From positions 4,173,859 to 4,237,858 of the forward strand of contig NZ_KI912613.1 of the NCBI RefSeq assembly GCF_000519325.1: DNA of 64,000 nucleotides, given 5' to 3'. Under the pieces are notes generated by a model. That model had not been told where the DNA came from, did not search any database, and saw only the letters and a program-made list of their open reading frames with translations. The position numbers and the translations under genes are program-made. Origin of the DNA: Patulibacter minatonensis DSM 18081. Lineage in GTDB: Bacteria > Actinomycetota > Thermoleophilia > Solirubrobacterales > Solirubrobacteraceae. This document shows, piece after piece, positions 18,208 to 26,293 of this stretch. Each line of letters opens with the position of its first letter. The first letter of the stretch is position 1.

Positions 18208-18840
18208 TCAGTCCGGGGGTCGAAGCACCGCGCCGAGGGTGAGTGCGGCGTAGACCTCGCCGACGCGTTCGACGGAGGCGCTGCCGGAGGCGCGGAACCA
18301 CTCGGGGGTGGCCTCGACGCCGCCGAGGACGAAGCGCATCGCGTGGTCGACGTCGAGGTCCGCGTCCGTCGCCCCGGCATCGACGCACGCCTCGATGAGC
18401 GAGCGCACGTACGCCTCGTAGCGCCCGCGGTATTCGCGGATGATCTCCCGGCCGTCCCCGGCCACGAACCGCCATTCCCGTTGCAGGACGGTGGCTCGTG
18501 CGACGTCGCGCAGGTACCAGTCGATCTGGGCCCGGACGAAGGTCCGGAGGCGCTCGACGGGTTCGACGTCGAGTTTCTCGACGTCCTCGATCATCTGCTC
18601 GGTCTCGTCTCCGGCGGCGGTGAAGACGTTCTCGAGCAGCTCGTCCTTCGACGAGACGTAGTGGTAGAGCGAGCCCTTCAGGACCCCGACGGCCTTGGCG
18701 ATGTCCTGCATCGATGCGCCGGCGAAGCCCTTGTCGCAGAAGACGCCGATCGCGGCGGCCAGCAGCTCGTCGCGACGATCGCGGCGGCCGCTCTTCGCGA
18801 CGGTCGCCGCGGCTCTGCGCTTTCCCGTCGGCGGGGTCAC
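18208..18840 (-). CDS. TetR-family regulator (VLKGSLYHY type)
   Basis: The 210-residue protein has a TetR DNA-binding domain around residues 20-70: ELLAAAIGVFCDKGFAGASMQDIAKAVGVLKGSLYHYVSSKDELL, with SLYHY recognition helix. The ligand domain contains VERLRTFVRAQIDWYLRD and ends VLGGVEATPEWFR. GTG 18840 overlaps the stop of the preceding TetR as GTGA. It is a clear paralogue of the TetR at 28782-29393, sharing GVLKGSLYHY and the ATPEWFR tail. Regulators of this type often control acyl-CoA catabolism (KstR2/FadR-like), but the ligand is not known. Confidence 0.88.
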   Translation of the reverse strand: MTPPTGKRRAAATVAKSGRRDRRDELLAAAIGVFCDKGFAGASMQDIAKAVGVLKGSLYHYVSSKDELLENVFTAAGDETEQMIEDVEKLDVEPVERLRTFVRAQIDWYLRDVARATVLQREWRFVAGDGREIIREYRGRYEAYVRSLIEACVDAGATDADLDVDHAMRFVLGGVEATPEWFRASGSASVERVGEVYAALTLGAVLRPPD

Positions 18841-19433
18841 GCGGGGATCCTCGTCCTGCGGATCATGTTCACCGCGAACTGCGCCGTGTCCCGGGCGACG
18901 GACTCCGCCGAGTCCCCCGCGGCGTGCCGGAACCAGTCCGGGGTCGCGTTCACGGCACCGAGGATGTAGAAGCTCGCGAACCGCGTGTCGAGCGGCTCGT
19001 CGGCACCGGTTTCGCGGCGGCACTCCTCGACGAGACCTCGGAGGTACCTGTCGTACCCGCGGCGCCGCTCGGTGATGAGGCGCTTCCTCTCAGGATCCTG
19101 CACCGAACGCCACTCGCGGAAGAAGACGTTGAGCAGCCGTTCGTCCTCGAGGTACGAGAGCACGTGTCGGCGCAGGTACTCGTAGAGCCGCTCGAGGGGC
19201 GGCAGGCCGAGCGCCTCGACCTGGCGCACGAGGGCCTCGCTCTGCTCGTGTGCGATGTCGAGGATCGCGAACAGCAGGTCCTCCTTCGAGCTGACGTGCT
19301 TGTACACGCTCGGCTTCCGGATGCCCGCGGCGTCCGCGATCTCCTGCACGGACGTCGCGGCGAACCCTTTGCGGGAAAAGACCTCGACGGCGGCGGCGAT
19401 CAGGGCGTCGCGTCTTGACGGTTCCTCGGCCAT
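18837..19433 (-). CDS. TetR-family regulator (IRKxSVYKHV type)
   Basis: A 198-residue TetR protein: ALIAAAVEVFSRKGFAATSVQEIADAAGIRKPSVYKHVSSKEDLL is the DNA-binding domain, followed by LERLYEYLRRHVLSYLEDE and a C-terminal FYILGAVNATPDWFRHA. It is a paralogue of the TetR at 30150-30752 (same DAAGIRKxSVYKHV helix and REW..RRRGYDR segment) and forms an operon with the second TetR by a GTGA overlap. Because its paralogue sits right behind an operator of the seven-site family, one of these two proteins is the best candidate for the common repressor. A TAGCGT -10 box 7 nt before the ATG suggests leaderless expression. Confidence 0.88.
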   Translation of the reverse strand: MAEEPSRRDALIAAAVEVFSRKGFAATSVQEIADAAGIRKPSVYKHVSSKEDLLFAILDIAHEQSEALVRQVEALGLPPLERLYEYLRRHVLSYLEDERLLNVFFREWRSVQDPERKRLITERRRGYDRYLRGLVEECRRETGADEPLDTRFASFYILGAVNATPDWFRHAAGDSAESVARDTAQFAVNMIRRTRIPA

Positions 19434-19440
19434 CCGCGCA

Positions 19441-19446
19441 ACGCTA
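19441..19446 (-). promoter_or_regulatory. -10 box of the tandem tetR operon
   Basis: Read leftward the bases are TAGCGT, the same TAnnnT form as at the operator-linked promoters in this window, ending 7 nt before the ATG at 19433. A transcript would begin at or next to the start codon. The upstream bases do not form the full 16-bp palindrome. Confidence 0.35.
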
Positions 19447-19503
19447 CCCCCTCGGTGCGGCGGACGACGGTGAACGCCCGGGGAACCCTCCGGTTCGCGG
19501 TCC

Positions 19504-20334
19504 TCAGGTCGACGGGGGGCTGAGGTCGGTGAGGCCTCCGTGGATCTCGAGCACCTGGCCGGTCACGTAGCCGGCGTCGGCGCTGCAGAGGTAGGCGACC
19601 GCCGCGGCGACGTCGTCGGGAACGCCCATCCGCCCGATCGGAACCTTCGCTCTGAGGGCGTCGTAGATCTCGGGCGACAGGGCGTCGGTCAGCATGCGGG
19701 TGGCGATGATCCCCGGCGCCACGGCGTTGACGGTGACCGCGTACGGGGCCCACTCGACGGCCATGGCCTTCGTCAGTCCGACGACGCCGGCTTTCGCCGA
19801 GGCGTAGTTCGCGCCGCCCGGCGCGCCGTGGACCCCGGCGACCGAGCTGACGTTGACGACCCGGCGGCCGGCCCGCGGCTCGCCACGGAACCATGGTGCG
19901 ACGGCCCGCATCCCGTTGAACGACCCGCGCAGGACCACGTCGACGACCAGGCCGAAGTCCTCGTCGCTCATGCGGTGCAGGAAGCCACTGCGGGTCAGGC
20001 CGGCGTTGTTCACGAGGATGGTCGGCGGACCGAGCTCGTCCGCCCCGTCGCGGACGACGGACGCGAAGGCCTCGGGATCGGCGACGTCCAGGCTCGCCGC
20101 GAGCGCGACGTGCCCCTCGTCCGTCAGGCGCGCCGCCGTGCGCTCGGCCTCCTCGCCGTCGAGGTCGGTCACGAGGACCCGCACCCCGTCGGCGGCGAGC
20201 CGGCCCGCGATCGCGGCGCCGATCCCGCGGGCGGCGCCGGTGACGATCGCGACCGGGACGTCCCCGCCGCCGGCCTCCACGCCCTCGGGAGGCGCTGCCG
20301 CGTCGTCGGCCGGCGGGCCCTCCGGCGGCGTCAC
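19504..20334 (-). CDS. SDR-family 3-ketoacyl reductase-like protein
   Basis: The 276-residue product has an SDR core from about residue 30: VAIVTGAARGIGAAIAG, VTDLDGEEAE, VNNAGLTRSGFLHRMSDEDF, catalytic NYASAKAGVVGLTKAMAVEW and VNAVAPGIIATRM. The GFLHRM and ASAKAG segments resemble FabG-type ketoreductases. The first 28 residues are low-complexity (PPEGPPADDAAAPPEG) and may be a spurious or disordered extension, but the GTG at 20334 overlapping the ligase stop as GTGA is an attractive coupled start. It is the last gene of the HyuA-HyuB-ligase operon; a role in making the ketone or reducing a ketoacyl-CoA is possible. Confidence 0.85.
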   Translation of the reverse strand: MTPPEGPPADDAAAPPEGVEAGGGDVPVAIVTGAARGIGAAIAGRLAADGVRVLVTDLDGEEAERTAARLTDEGHVALAASLDVADPEAFASVVRDGADELGPPTILVNNAGLTRSGFLHRMSDEDFGLVVDVVLRGSFNGMRAVAPWFRGEPRAGRRVVNVSSVAGVHGAPGGANYASAKAGVVGLTKAMAVEWAPYAVTVNAVAPGIIATRMLTDALSPEIYDALRAKVPIGRMGVPDDVAAAVAYLCSADAGYVTGQVLEIHGGLTDLSPPST

Positions 20335-21914
20335 CGCGTGGCCGCGCGGAGCGCGCCGATGGTCGTCACGCCGTCGGCTTCGCGCACGAGCAGACCCTCG
20401 ACCTCGTCGCGCAGCGCAGCGTTCATCTTGGTGCGCTTCGCCGCCGTGCGCGGGATCTCGTCGACCCGGGCGTAGAGCCGCGGACGCTTCCAGCGCTCGA
20501 TGCGCGCGACGCACCACGCGTCGAGCTCGTCGCGGATCGCGGCCTCGTCGACGTCGTCCTCGAAGACGACGAACGCCGCGGGGACGGTCCCGAACCGCTC
20601 GTGCTCGACGCCGACGCTGCCGGTGTCCTTGACCTTCGGGTGCGCGAGCAGGCACTCGTCGATCTCGAGCAGCGAGAGCTTCTCGCCGCCGGTGAGAATG
20701 AGGTCGTCCGTGCGCCCGCGGATGTAGAGCCAGCCGTCCTGGTCGCGGTAGGCGTTGTCGCGCGTGTGCAGGAAGCCCTCCTCGTCGGTGGCGTCCGCGG
20801 TGCGCTCGGGGTCGTTGAAGTACCCCGGGGTCACGACCTCGCCGCGGATGCAGACCTCACCCTCGACGTCCCCGCCCTCGAGGGTCTCGCCCGTGACCGG
20901 GTCCGCGAGCTTGAGCTCGCAGAAGTCGCGGTCGGGACGGCCCGACGACAGCGGAGGGAGCCCCTGCTCCTCCCCGTAGTACAGGGAGACGCCGCTGACG
21001 ATCGACATCGACTCGGTCATGCCGTACAGCGTGCCGACCTGCGCGCCCTTGGCACGGAGCCCGTCGAAGACGTCCTGCGGGACCGGCTCGCCGGCCACGT
21101 GCGTCTTCAGTCCGTCCAGGTCGAGATCGGCCCACCCGGGGTGGGCCATGAGGTCGCGGACCATCGTGGGGACGATGTGGAAGATCGAGTTGACGCCGCG
21201 CGCCCGGAGCAGGTCGACGACCCGGCCGGCGTCCCAGCCGTCGCTCCACACGATCGTGCCGCCGAGGAACACGAAGCGGATGCAGTCGATGATCCCGCCG
21301 CTGTGGAACATGCTGACGACGGAGAGGTTCCGCGTCCGACTCGAGAGGCCGGCGTGGAGCACCGACGCCATCGCGGACGGCCCGAGGCTGCCGTGGGGCA
21401 TCACGACGCCCTTGGACGCCCCCGACGTGCCGGCCGTGAAGTTCACCGCGGCGGCGTCGGTGCCGGCACGCGAGACGATCTTTCGCTCGGCGGAGACGCC
21501 CGAGCACCGCTCGCGCAGCTCCTCCGTGGTGAGGACGAGCCCCAGGGTGGGGCACGACGACCGGAGGTGCTCCGCGATGCCCGTGTAGTCCGGACTCGCG
21601 ATCAGCACCTTCGCGCCGCAGCGCTCGACGTCCGCGACGAGCTTCTCCTTCGTCGCCCGGCGGTTCAGGCCGCTGAAGACGCCGCCGATGCGCATGGCCG
21701 CGTAGAACGTCGCGACGTGCAGGTGGTCGTCGGGCATGAGCGTGACCACGACGTCGTCCCACCCCACACCCGCCTCGTCCGCCAGGACGTTGGAGATGCG
21801 GCCGGACAGGTCGCGCAGCTCGCTGTACGTGACGCTCGGGCCGCCGCCGTCGACGACCGCTTCCTTGTCGGGGTGCTCCCACGATGCCTTCTCCAGGAAC
21901 CAGGTGAGGTTCAC
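20331..21914 (-). CDS. Acyl-CoA synthetase (AMP-forming), copy 1
   Basis: A 527-residue adenylate-forming ligase. The ATP loop is FTAGTSGASKGVVMPHG, the Y-G-x-T-E motif is LYGMTESMS, and the hinge region GWLYIRGRTDDLILTGGEKLSL carries the ribose-binding Asp/Arg. C-terminal IPRTAAKRTKMNAALRD replaces the usual P-x-T-x-x-GK loop. The protein is a close paralogue of the ligase at 26294-27889 (identical NAYRDQDGWLYIRGRTDD). GTG 21914 follows GAAGGAG. It lies after HyuB, separated by a strong hairpin, and is coupled to an SDR. Activation of a keto acid formed by the Hyu proteins is a reasonable hypothesis. Confidence 0.9.
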   Translation of the reverse strand: MNLTWFLEKASWEHPDKEAVVDGGGPSVTYSELRDLSGRISNVLADEAGVGWDDVVVTLMPDDHLHVATFYAAMRIGGVFSGLNRRATKEKLVADVERCGAKVLIASPDYTGIAEHLRSSCPTLGLVLTTEELRERCSGVSAERKIVSRAGTDAAAVNFTAGTSGASKGVVMPHGSLGPSAMASVLHAGLSSRTRNLSVVSMFHSGGIIDCIRFVFLGGTIVWSDGWDAGRVVDLLRARGVNSIFHIVPTMVRDLMAHPGWADLDLDGLKTHVAGEPVPQDVFDGLRAKGAQVGTLYGMTESMSIVSGVSLYYGEEQGLPPLSSGRPDRDFCELKLADPVTGETLEGGDVEGEVCIRGEVVTPGYFNDPERTADATDEEGFLHTRDNAYRDQDGWLYIRGRTDDLILTGGEKLSLLEIDECLLAHPKVKDTGSVGVEHERFGTVPAAFVVFEDDVDEAAIRDELDAWCVARIERWKRPRLYARVDEIPRTAAKRTKMNAALRDEVEGLLVREADGVTTIGALRAATR

Positions 21915-21950
21915 GGCGACTCCTTCTCGGTGATCTTCGCTGAAACACGA

Positions 21951-21984
21951 CCGCGGGGCCGGGGCGTCGGCCCCGGCCCCGCGG
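21951..21984 (-). terminator. 15-bp GC hairpin between hyuB and the ligase gene
   Basis: The arm CCGCGGGGCCGGGGC (21951-21965) is perfectly complementary to 21970-21984, with a GTCG tetraloop. It lies 23 bp after the HyuB stop and 37 bp before the ligase start. There is no U-tract. A stem this stable should act as an intrinsic terminator or attenuator and lower ligase/SDR expression relative to HyuAB. Confidence 0.65.
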
Positions 21985-22006
21985 CGGATGATGTGGAGCG
22001 GGCCGC

Positions 22007-23956
22007 CTAGGCGGTCCGGCGCTCCTGACGGGTGCGCTCGGTCGCCTCGAGGTCGAGGACCAGGCCCTCCGGATCGCGGTCCGGATCGCCGCTGACGACG
22101 ACGCCGTACTGCTCCAGGGCACCGCCGATCGTCGAGTAGCCGTCGCGGACGTCGTTCTTCACGCGCTCGGGGTCGCGGTCGAGGGGGTCGCCCCAGCCGC
22201 CGCCGCCGTTCGTGATGTACCGCCACATGGCGTCCGGCTGCGTCTGCCAGACCGGGTTGCGGGCGAAGTAGAAGAACTCACCGTTCTCCGGGTCCAGCAC
22301 ATGGGTCTCGGGGTCCATGAGCCCCCCGACGGGCGTCGCATCCCGGTAGGCGGCCTCGTCGACACCGAGCAGTTTCTGCTTCCCGGCGACGTCGAACTGC
22401 TCCTTCTCGATCTTCCAGACGCCTCCGACCGAGCCTTCCCCGCCGCCGTTGACGCCCACGCCGCTGGAGTGACGCATGTGCAGCGGCATGACGTAGTGGT
22501 CCGCGGCCGTCCGCCAGAGCGAGTCGCGCCGGACGGCGTGCCCGCCGCGGTTCGCGCCCGGTCCGGCCGTGTCCGGGACGTACTCCTTGCGCAGCATCAC
22601 CATCGGCGCGTCCGTCTCGGCGGCTTCGGTCGGCGGATCGAACGAGTTCGCGTAGAACGGCACGTTGTAGCCGTCGCCGTCACCGTGCCGGGAGCCGCCC
22701 CACGGTCCGTGCTCGCCGCCGGCGACCGCCTGGGAGCCCCAGGGCGTGCCGTCGGGCGTCAGGCCGTTGGCGTTGTGCAGGCAGAGGGAACCGAAATCCG
22801 CGCCGACCGCCTCAACGCCGAGCGCCTTCTGCATGGCGCGGAACATGGCGGTGATCAGCGGAGCCGTGGTCTCCCAGTACAGGAAGATCGCGCTGTCCGG
22901 CGGCATCGCGCTGACCATCGTGCCCGGCGGTATGACGATGTCGAGGTGTCGGTAGCTGCCGGTGTTGTAGTGGCTGCGTCGATCGATCAGCAGGCGCAGC
23001 GCGAGCCCGATCATCGTCTTCGCGTCGAGGAACCCACCGTTGATCGAGCCGAGCGCCTGGCGGGACGTCCCCGACAGGTCGACCTCGCAACGCCCACCGC
23101 GCTTGTTCACGCGGAGCTTGATCGTGTACTCCTCCGGGTTCACCCCGTCGGCGTCGATCGTGTCCTCGCCGTGGTAGATCCCGTCCGGGACGCCCTGCAG
23201 CGCGGTCTGCATGGTCTCGGCCGCGCCGTCGACGGCAAAGCGCAGGGCACCGATGAGCGCGTCGCGCCCGTAGCGCTCGAGCGTCTCCTCCATTAGCCGG
23301 GCCGCGAGCAGCAGGCTCTGATGGATGGTCATGAGGTCGGACAGGATGATCCCGCCGGCCCGGACGTTGTCGAGGAAGATGCTGAAGGTCGACTTGACCG
23401 GCACGCCCTCGCGGAACAGCAGGATGGGCGGGAGCACCAGCCCGTTCTCGTAGATGTTGGCCTTCGTGCCCGAGAAGCCGTACGGCACCGTGCCGCCCAT
23501 GTCCATCTGGTGCGCCTGGATCGACGCGAAGCAGCTGAGCTTCCCCTCGTGGAAGATCGGCATCGTGAACAGCGTGTCGTTGACGTGCGAGCCGATCCGG
23601 TTGGGGTCGTTGCACATCAGGACGTCGCCCGGCTTCAGGTCCTCCGGGCCGAACTCCTCGACGGCGTTGCGCACGCCGTCGGCCATCAGGCCGGTGAAGA
23701 CCGCCACGCTCTGCGAGGCCACGGCCATCGCGTAGTCCTCCTCGGGCGGCCCCGAGAGCGTCGCCGCGAAGTCGTACCAGTCGCGGATGATCGGGGAGAA
23801 CGCCCTGGTCACGAGGCCGGTCGACATGTGCCCGACGGCGTACCTGCACCGGCTCGCGAGCACCGTGGCGGTGAGGCGGTCGGTGTTGTAGCGCTCCTTG
23901 AACTCGTCCTCGCCGAGATCGCGCAGCGCCTTGACGGTGGTGGACGTGGTGCTCAT
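22007..23956 (-). CDS. HyuB (hydantoinase B/oxoprolinase) family subunit
   Basis: The 649-residue protein shows the HyuB order: early SPIIRDWYDFAATL, GDVLMCNDPNRIGSHVNDTLFTMPIFHEGKLSCFASIQAHQMDMGG (the N-D-P and H-x-x-D metal motifs), YIxLRVNKRGGRCEVDLSGTSRQALGSIN and a C-terminal GPGANRGGHAVRRD. In acetone and acetophenone carboxylases this subunit binds metal and carries out carboxylation, while HyuA activates substrates with ATP. HyuB length is nearer the family norm (550-650) than that of AcxB (about 770). The ATG overlaps the HyuA stop (ATGA). Confidence 0.9.
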   Translation of the reverse strand: MSTTSTTVKALRDLGEDEFKERYNTDRLTATVLASRCRYAVGHMSTGLVTRAFSPIIRDWYDFAATLSGPPEEDYAMAVASQSVAVFTGLMADGVRNAVEEFGPEDLKPGDVLMCNDPNRIGSHVNDTLFTMPIFHEGKLSCFASIQAHQMDMGGTVPYGFSGTKANIYENGLVLPPILLFREGVPVKSTFSIFLDNVRAGGIILSDLMTIHQSLLLAARLMEETLERYGRDALIGALRFAVDGAAETMQTALQGVPDGIYHGEDTIDADGVNPEEYTIKLRVNKRGGRCEVDLSGTSRQALGSINGGFLDAKTMIGLALRLLIDRRSHYNTGSYRHLDIVIPPGTMVSAMPPDSAIFLYWETTAPLITAMFRAMQKALGVEAVGADFGSLCLHNANGLTPDGTPWGSQAVAGGEHGPWGGSRHGDGDGYNVPFYANSFDPPTEAAETDAPMVMLRKEYVPDTAGPGANRGGHAVRRDSLWRTAADHYVMPLHMRHSSGVGVNGGGEGSVGGVWKIEKEQFDVAGKQKLLGVDEAAYRDATPVGGLMDPETHVLDPENGEFFYFARNPVWQTQPDAMWRYITNGGGGWGDPLDRDPERVKNDVRDGYSTIGGALEQYGVVVSGDPDRDPEGLVLDLEATERTRQERRTA

Positions 23957-25974
23957 GCGGCCCTCCTGATCAGGATCTCGCTGCGGCTGCCGACGGTGGC
24001 CGTCTGACCGGCGCGCAGGAACGTGGTGGACGTGGTCTCGCGGATGATCGCGGGACCCTCGATGACGTCGCCGGCGCGCAGGTCGTCGCGGGAGTAGACC
24101 GCGGCCTCCGTCTCGTCCGGGTTCAGGTACTTCAGCGGCACGGTCTTGATCGGCGACAGCGTCGTGCCCTCGTCCCGTGCCGGGAGCTCGGGGTACTGGA
24201 CCTTGTCGATCGCGACCGTCGCGTGGACGCGGTACGTGACGCCCTGCACCGGGATCGGATCGAACCGATGGCCGGCGCGCTGCTCGTAGTTCGTGTGGAA
24301 CGCCTCGATCAGCTCCGCGACATCGATCTCACCCCTCCCGACAGGGATGAACGGGGTCTCCCAGCTCTGCCCGTAGAGTCGGCCGTCGAAGCTCCGGACG
24401 AACTCCGCACCCTCGGCCCGGTCGCCCATCTGCTCGCGCAGCGACGCCTCCATCGACTGGTACACCTCTTCGATGCTGGGACCGGCATCGGGGGTGAGCA
24501 CCGTGTAGGCGCTCCGACTGGCGGAGTACACCTGGTCGGCGGAGAGCAGACCGAGGGCCGAGAACACGCCGGGATGCGGCGGGATCATGACCTGCTCGAC
24601 GTGCACGAGGTCGAGCACGGCCGGGAGCAGCATGCCGCCGGCCGCGCCGAACGCGACGAGGGTGAAGTCGCGGGGATCGAGGCCGTACTTGACCGAGATG
24701 TTGGTCAGGCCCTCGGCGATGTTGTTCAGGCCGACCTCGTACGCGCTCTTGACGCGCTCCTCGAACGGGAGCACCGAGTCGAGACTCTCGAACGCCTTCT
24801 TCGAGAGCGCGGGATCGAGGCTCATGCGACCACCGGCGAAGCCGTCGGGATCGATGATCCCCATGAGCATGCAGGTGTCCGTCGTGGTCGGCAGGACGCC
24901 ACCACGGCCGTAGCACGCCGGGCCGGGCTCGGAGCCCGCGCTCTCAGGTCCGACAGTGAGCTCGCCGCTCGGGCCGATGGCGACGATGCTGCCGCCGCCG
25001 GCGCCGATGCTCGTGATCTCCGTCGAGAGCGCGTTGACGAGCAGCTCGTGCTCGAGCTCGAAGGTCGTGTTGATGAACGGCTCGCCGTCCTGGACGACGG
25101 AGAGATCGCAGGACGTGCCGCCGATGTCGGCGCACAGCAGGTTGCCGAGGCCCATGGGCTCGCCGAAGTACGCGCTGGAGACCGTGCCGGCGGCCGGACC
25201 GGCGAAGACGATCTTGAACGGCGTCTTCATCGCCACCTCGACGGGGCTGAGGCGCGCCATGCAGTCCGCGAGGTTCAGCTGTCCCTTGAAGCCCTCGGCC
25301 CGGAGCCCGTCGTCGAGCTTCCGCGCGTAATCCGTGTAGATCAGCTTCATGAAGACGTCGACGATCGTCGTCGACGCACGGGTGTACTCCTTCGCCAGCG
25401 GCGAGACCTCCGAGGAGATCGAGACCGGGACGTCGCCCAGGACCTCGCGGGCGAGCTCGGCCAGACGGACCTCGTGCTTGCCGTCGACGTAGGCATTGAT
25501 GAGGCAGATCGCCACGCCCTGGACGCCGCAGCGCTTGAGGACCTCGAGCTCGGCACGGGCCTGGTCCTCGTCCAGCGGGATCAGCGTGCCACCGTCGGCG
25601 GTGAGGCGCTCCGCGATGCCCCGGCGCAGGTACCGCGGCACGAGCGGCTTGTTGACGTCACCCCACGGGCGCGTCCACGTCGGGTCGGTCAGCGCCTCCT
25701 GCGGACGCCACGCGCGACCCATGTCCGGGATGTCCCGGTGCCCCTCGGTGGTGAGGAACCCGATCTTCGGGAGGCGCCGCGTGATGACGGCGTTCAGGCC
25801 GTGCGTGCTGGCGTGGTTGAACACCGGGGCGTTCTCGACCCCGAGCTCGACGGCGCCCGCGATCACCCCCTTGTGGGTCTCCCCGACGTTCGTCGCGACC
25901 TTCGCGACCGTGATCACGCCGTTCTGCACGGACACGACGTCCGTGAAGGTGCCTCCAACATCGACTCCGAGCAC
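23953..25974 (-). CDS. HyuA (hydantoinase A/oxoprolinase) family ATPase subunit
   Basis: A 673-residue actin-fold ATPase: MLGVDVGGTFTDVVSVQNG at the N-terminus binds phosphate, IVFAGPAAGTVSSAY and LCADIGGTSCDLSVVQDGEP are the central hydantoinase A motifs, and the C-terminal 150 residues form the usual HyuA_C part. Homologues are 5-oxoprolinase, N-methylhydantoinase and the ATP-binding subunits of acetone and acetophenone carboxylase, which phosphorylate the carbonyl compound and bicarbonate. GTG 25974 lies 4 bp after the Zn-ribbon stop with a poor Shine-Dalgarno, so coupling is likely. No 5-oxoproline context is seen. Confidence 0.9.
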   Translation of the reverse strand: MLGVDVGGTFTDVVSVQNGVITVAKVATNVGETHKGVIAGAVELGVENAPVFNHASTHGLNAVITRRLPKIGFLTTEGHRDIPDMGRAWRPQEALTDPTWTRPWGDVNKPLVPRYLRRGIAERLTADGGTLIPLDEDQARAELEVLKRCGVQGVAICLINAYVDGKHEVRLAELAREVLGDVPVSISSEVSPLAKEYTRASTTIVDVFMKLIYTDYARKLDDGLRAEGFKGQLNLADCMARLSPVEVAMKTPFKIVFAGPAAGTVSSAYFGEPMGLGNLLCADIGGTSCDLSVVQDGEPFINTTFELEHELLVNALSTEITSIGAGGGSIVAIGPSGELTVGPESAGSEPGPACYGRGGVLPTTTDTCMLMGIIDPDGFAGGRMSLDPALSKKAFESLDSVLPFEERVKSAYEVGLNNIAEGLTNISVKYGLDPRDFTLVAFGAAGGMLLPAVLDLVHVEQVMIPPHPGVFSALGLLSADQVYSASRSAYTVLTPDAGPSIEEVYQSMEASLREQMGDRAEGAEFVRSFDGRLYGQSWETPFIPVGRGEIDVAELIEAFHTNYEQRAGHRFDPIPVQGVTYRVHATVAIDKVQYPELPARDEGTTLSPIKTVPLKYLNPDETEAAVYSRDDLRAGDVIEGPAIIRETTSTTFLRAGQTATVGSRSEILIRRAA

Positions 25975-25978
25975 GGGG

Positions 25979-26212
25979 TCAGCCCTTCGATCCGGGGATG
26001 AGCGACGAGTACACCTGGACGGGTCCGAGCAGCGGGCCCTTGGTCCGCTCCACGGAGCACAGGCACTCCTGGCACTTGACGACGTCGAACCAGCCGCCTT
26101 CGCTCAGCACGGGGTACCGCTGCAGTGCGGACGCACCGCACTCCGGACAGGTGCCGTCGACCGTCTCGCGTTCGACTGCGAGCGTCTTCTCTGTGGGGCG
26201 CGGGTAGATCAC
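25979..26212 (-). CDS. Small Zn-ribbon protein, possible carboxylase gamma-type subunit
   Basis: The 77-residue protein has CPEC at residues 22-25 and CQECLC at 47-52, spaced as one zinc ribbon, followed by the hydrophobic VQVYSSLIPGSKG end. It is the first gene of the HyuA-HyuB operon, immediately behind operator site C and a good AGAGGAG. Acetone and acetophenone carboxylases carry a small zinc-binding gamma subunit next to the HyuA/HyuB-like ones, which makes this the natural counterpart; the sequence is too short for me to prove homology. GTG start. Confidence 0.7.
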   Translation of the reverse strand: MIYPRPTEKTLAVERETVDGTCPECGASALQRYPVLSEGGWFDVVKCQECLCSVERTKGPLLGPVQVYSSLIPGSKG

Positions 26213-26242
26213 GCGGACTCCTCTTTCCTTCGGACGAACGCG

Positions 26243-26262
26243 AAGCTACCAAACGACTGGTT
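26243..26262 (-). promoter_or_regulatory. promoter and operator (site C) of the Hyu operon
   Basis: TACCAAACGACTGGTT (26247-26262) abuts TAGCTT (26248-26243, read leftward), a TAnnnT -10 box about 30 bp before the Zn-ribbon start. It shares all its first ten bases with site A apart from the central G/A change, so bioY and the Hyu operon are probably under the same repressor. Confidence 0.6.
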
Positions 26263-26293
26263 CCGTTGGGTAGATCTTTTTTCGTCCCCGCTC

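Noticed and set aside
18116-18208. A longer N-terminus for the AtuA-like protein (ATG at 18171)
   Set aside because: It would run across the operator and -10 box; the GTG at 18105 has a strong AGGAG.
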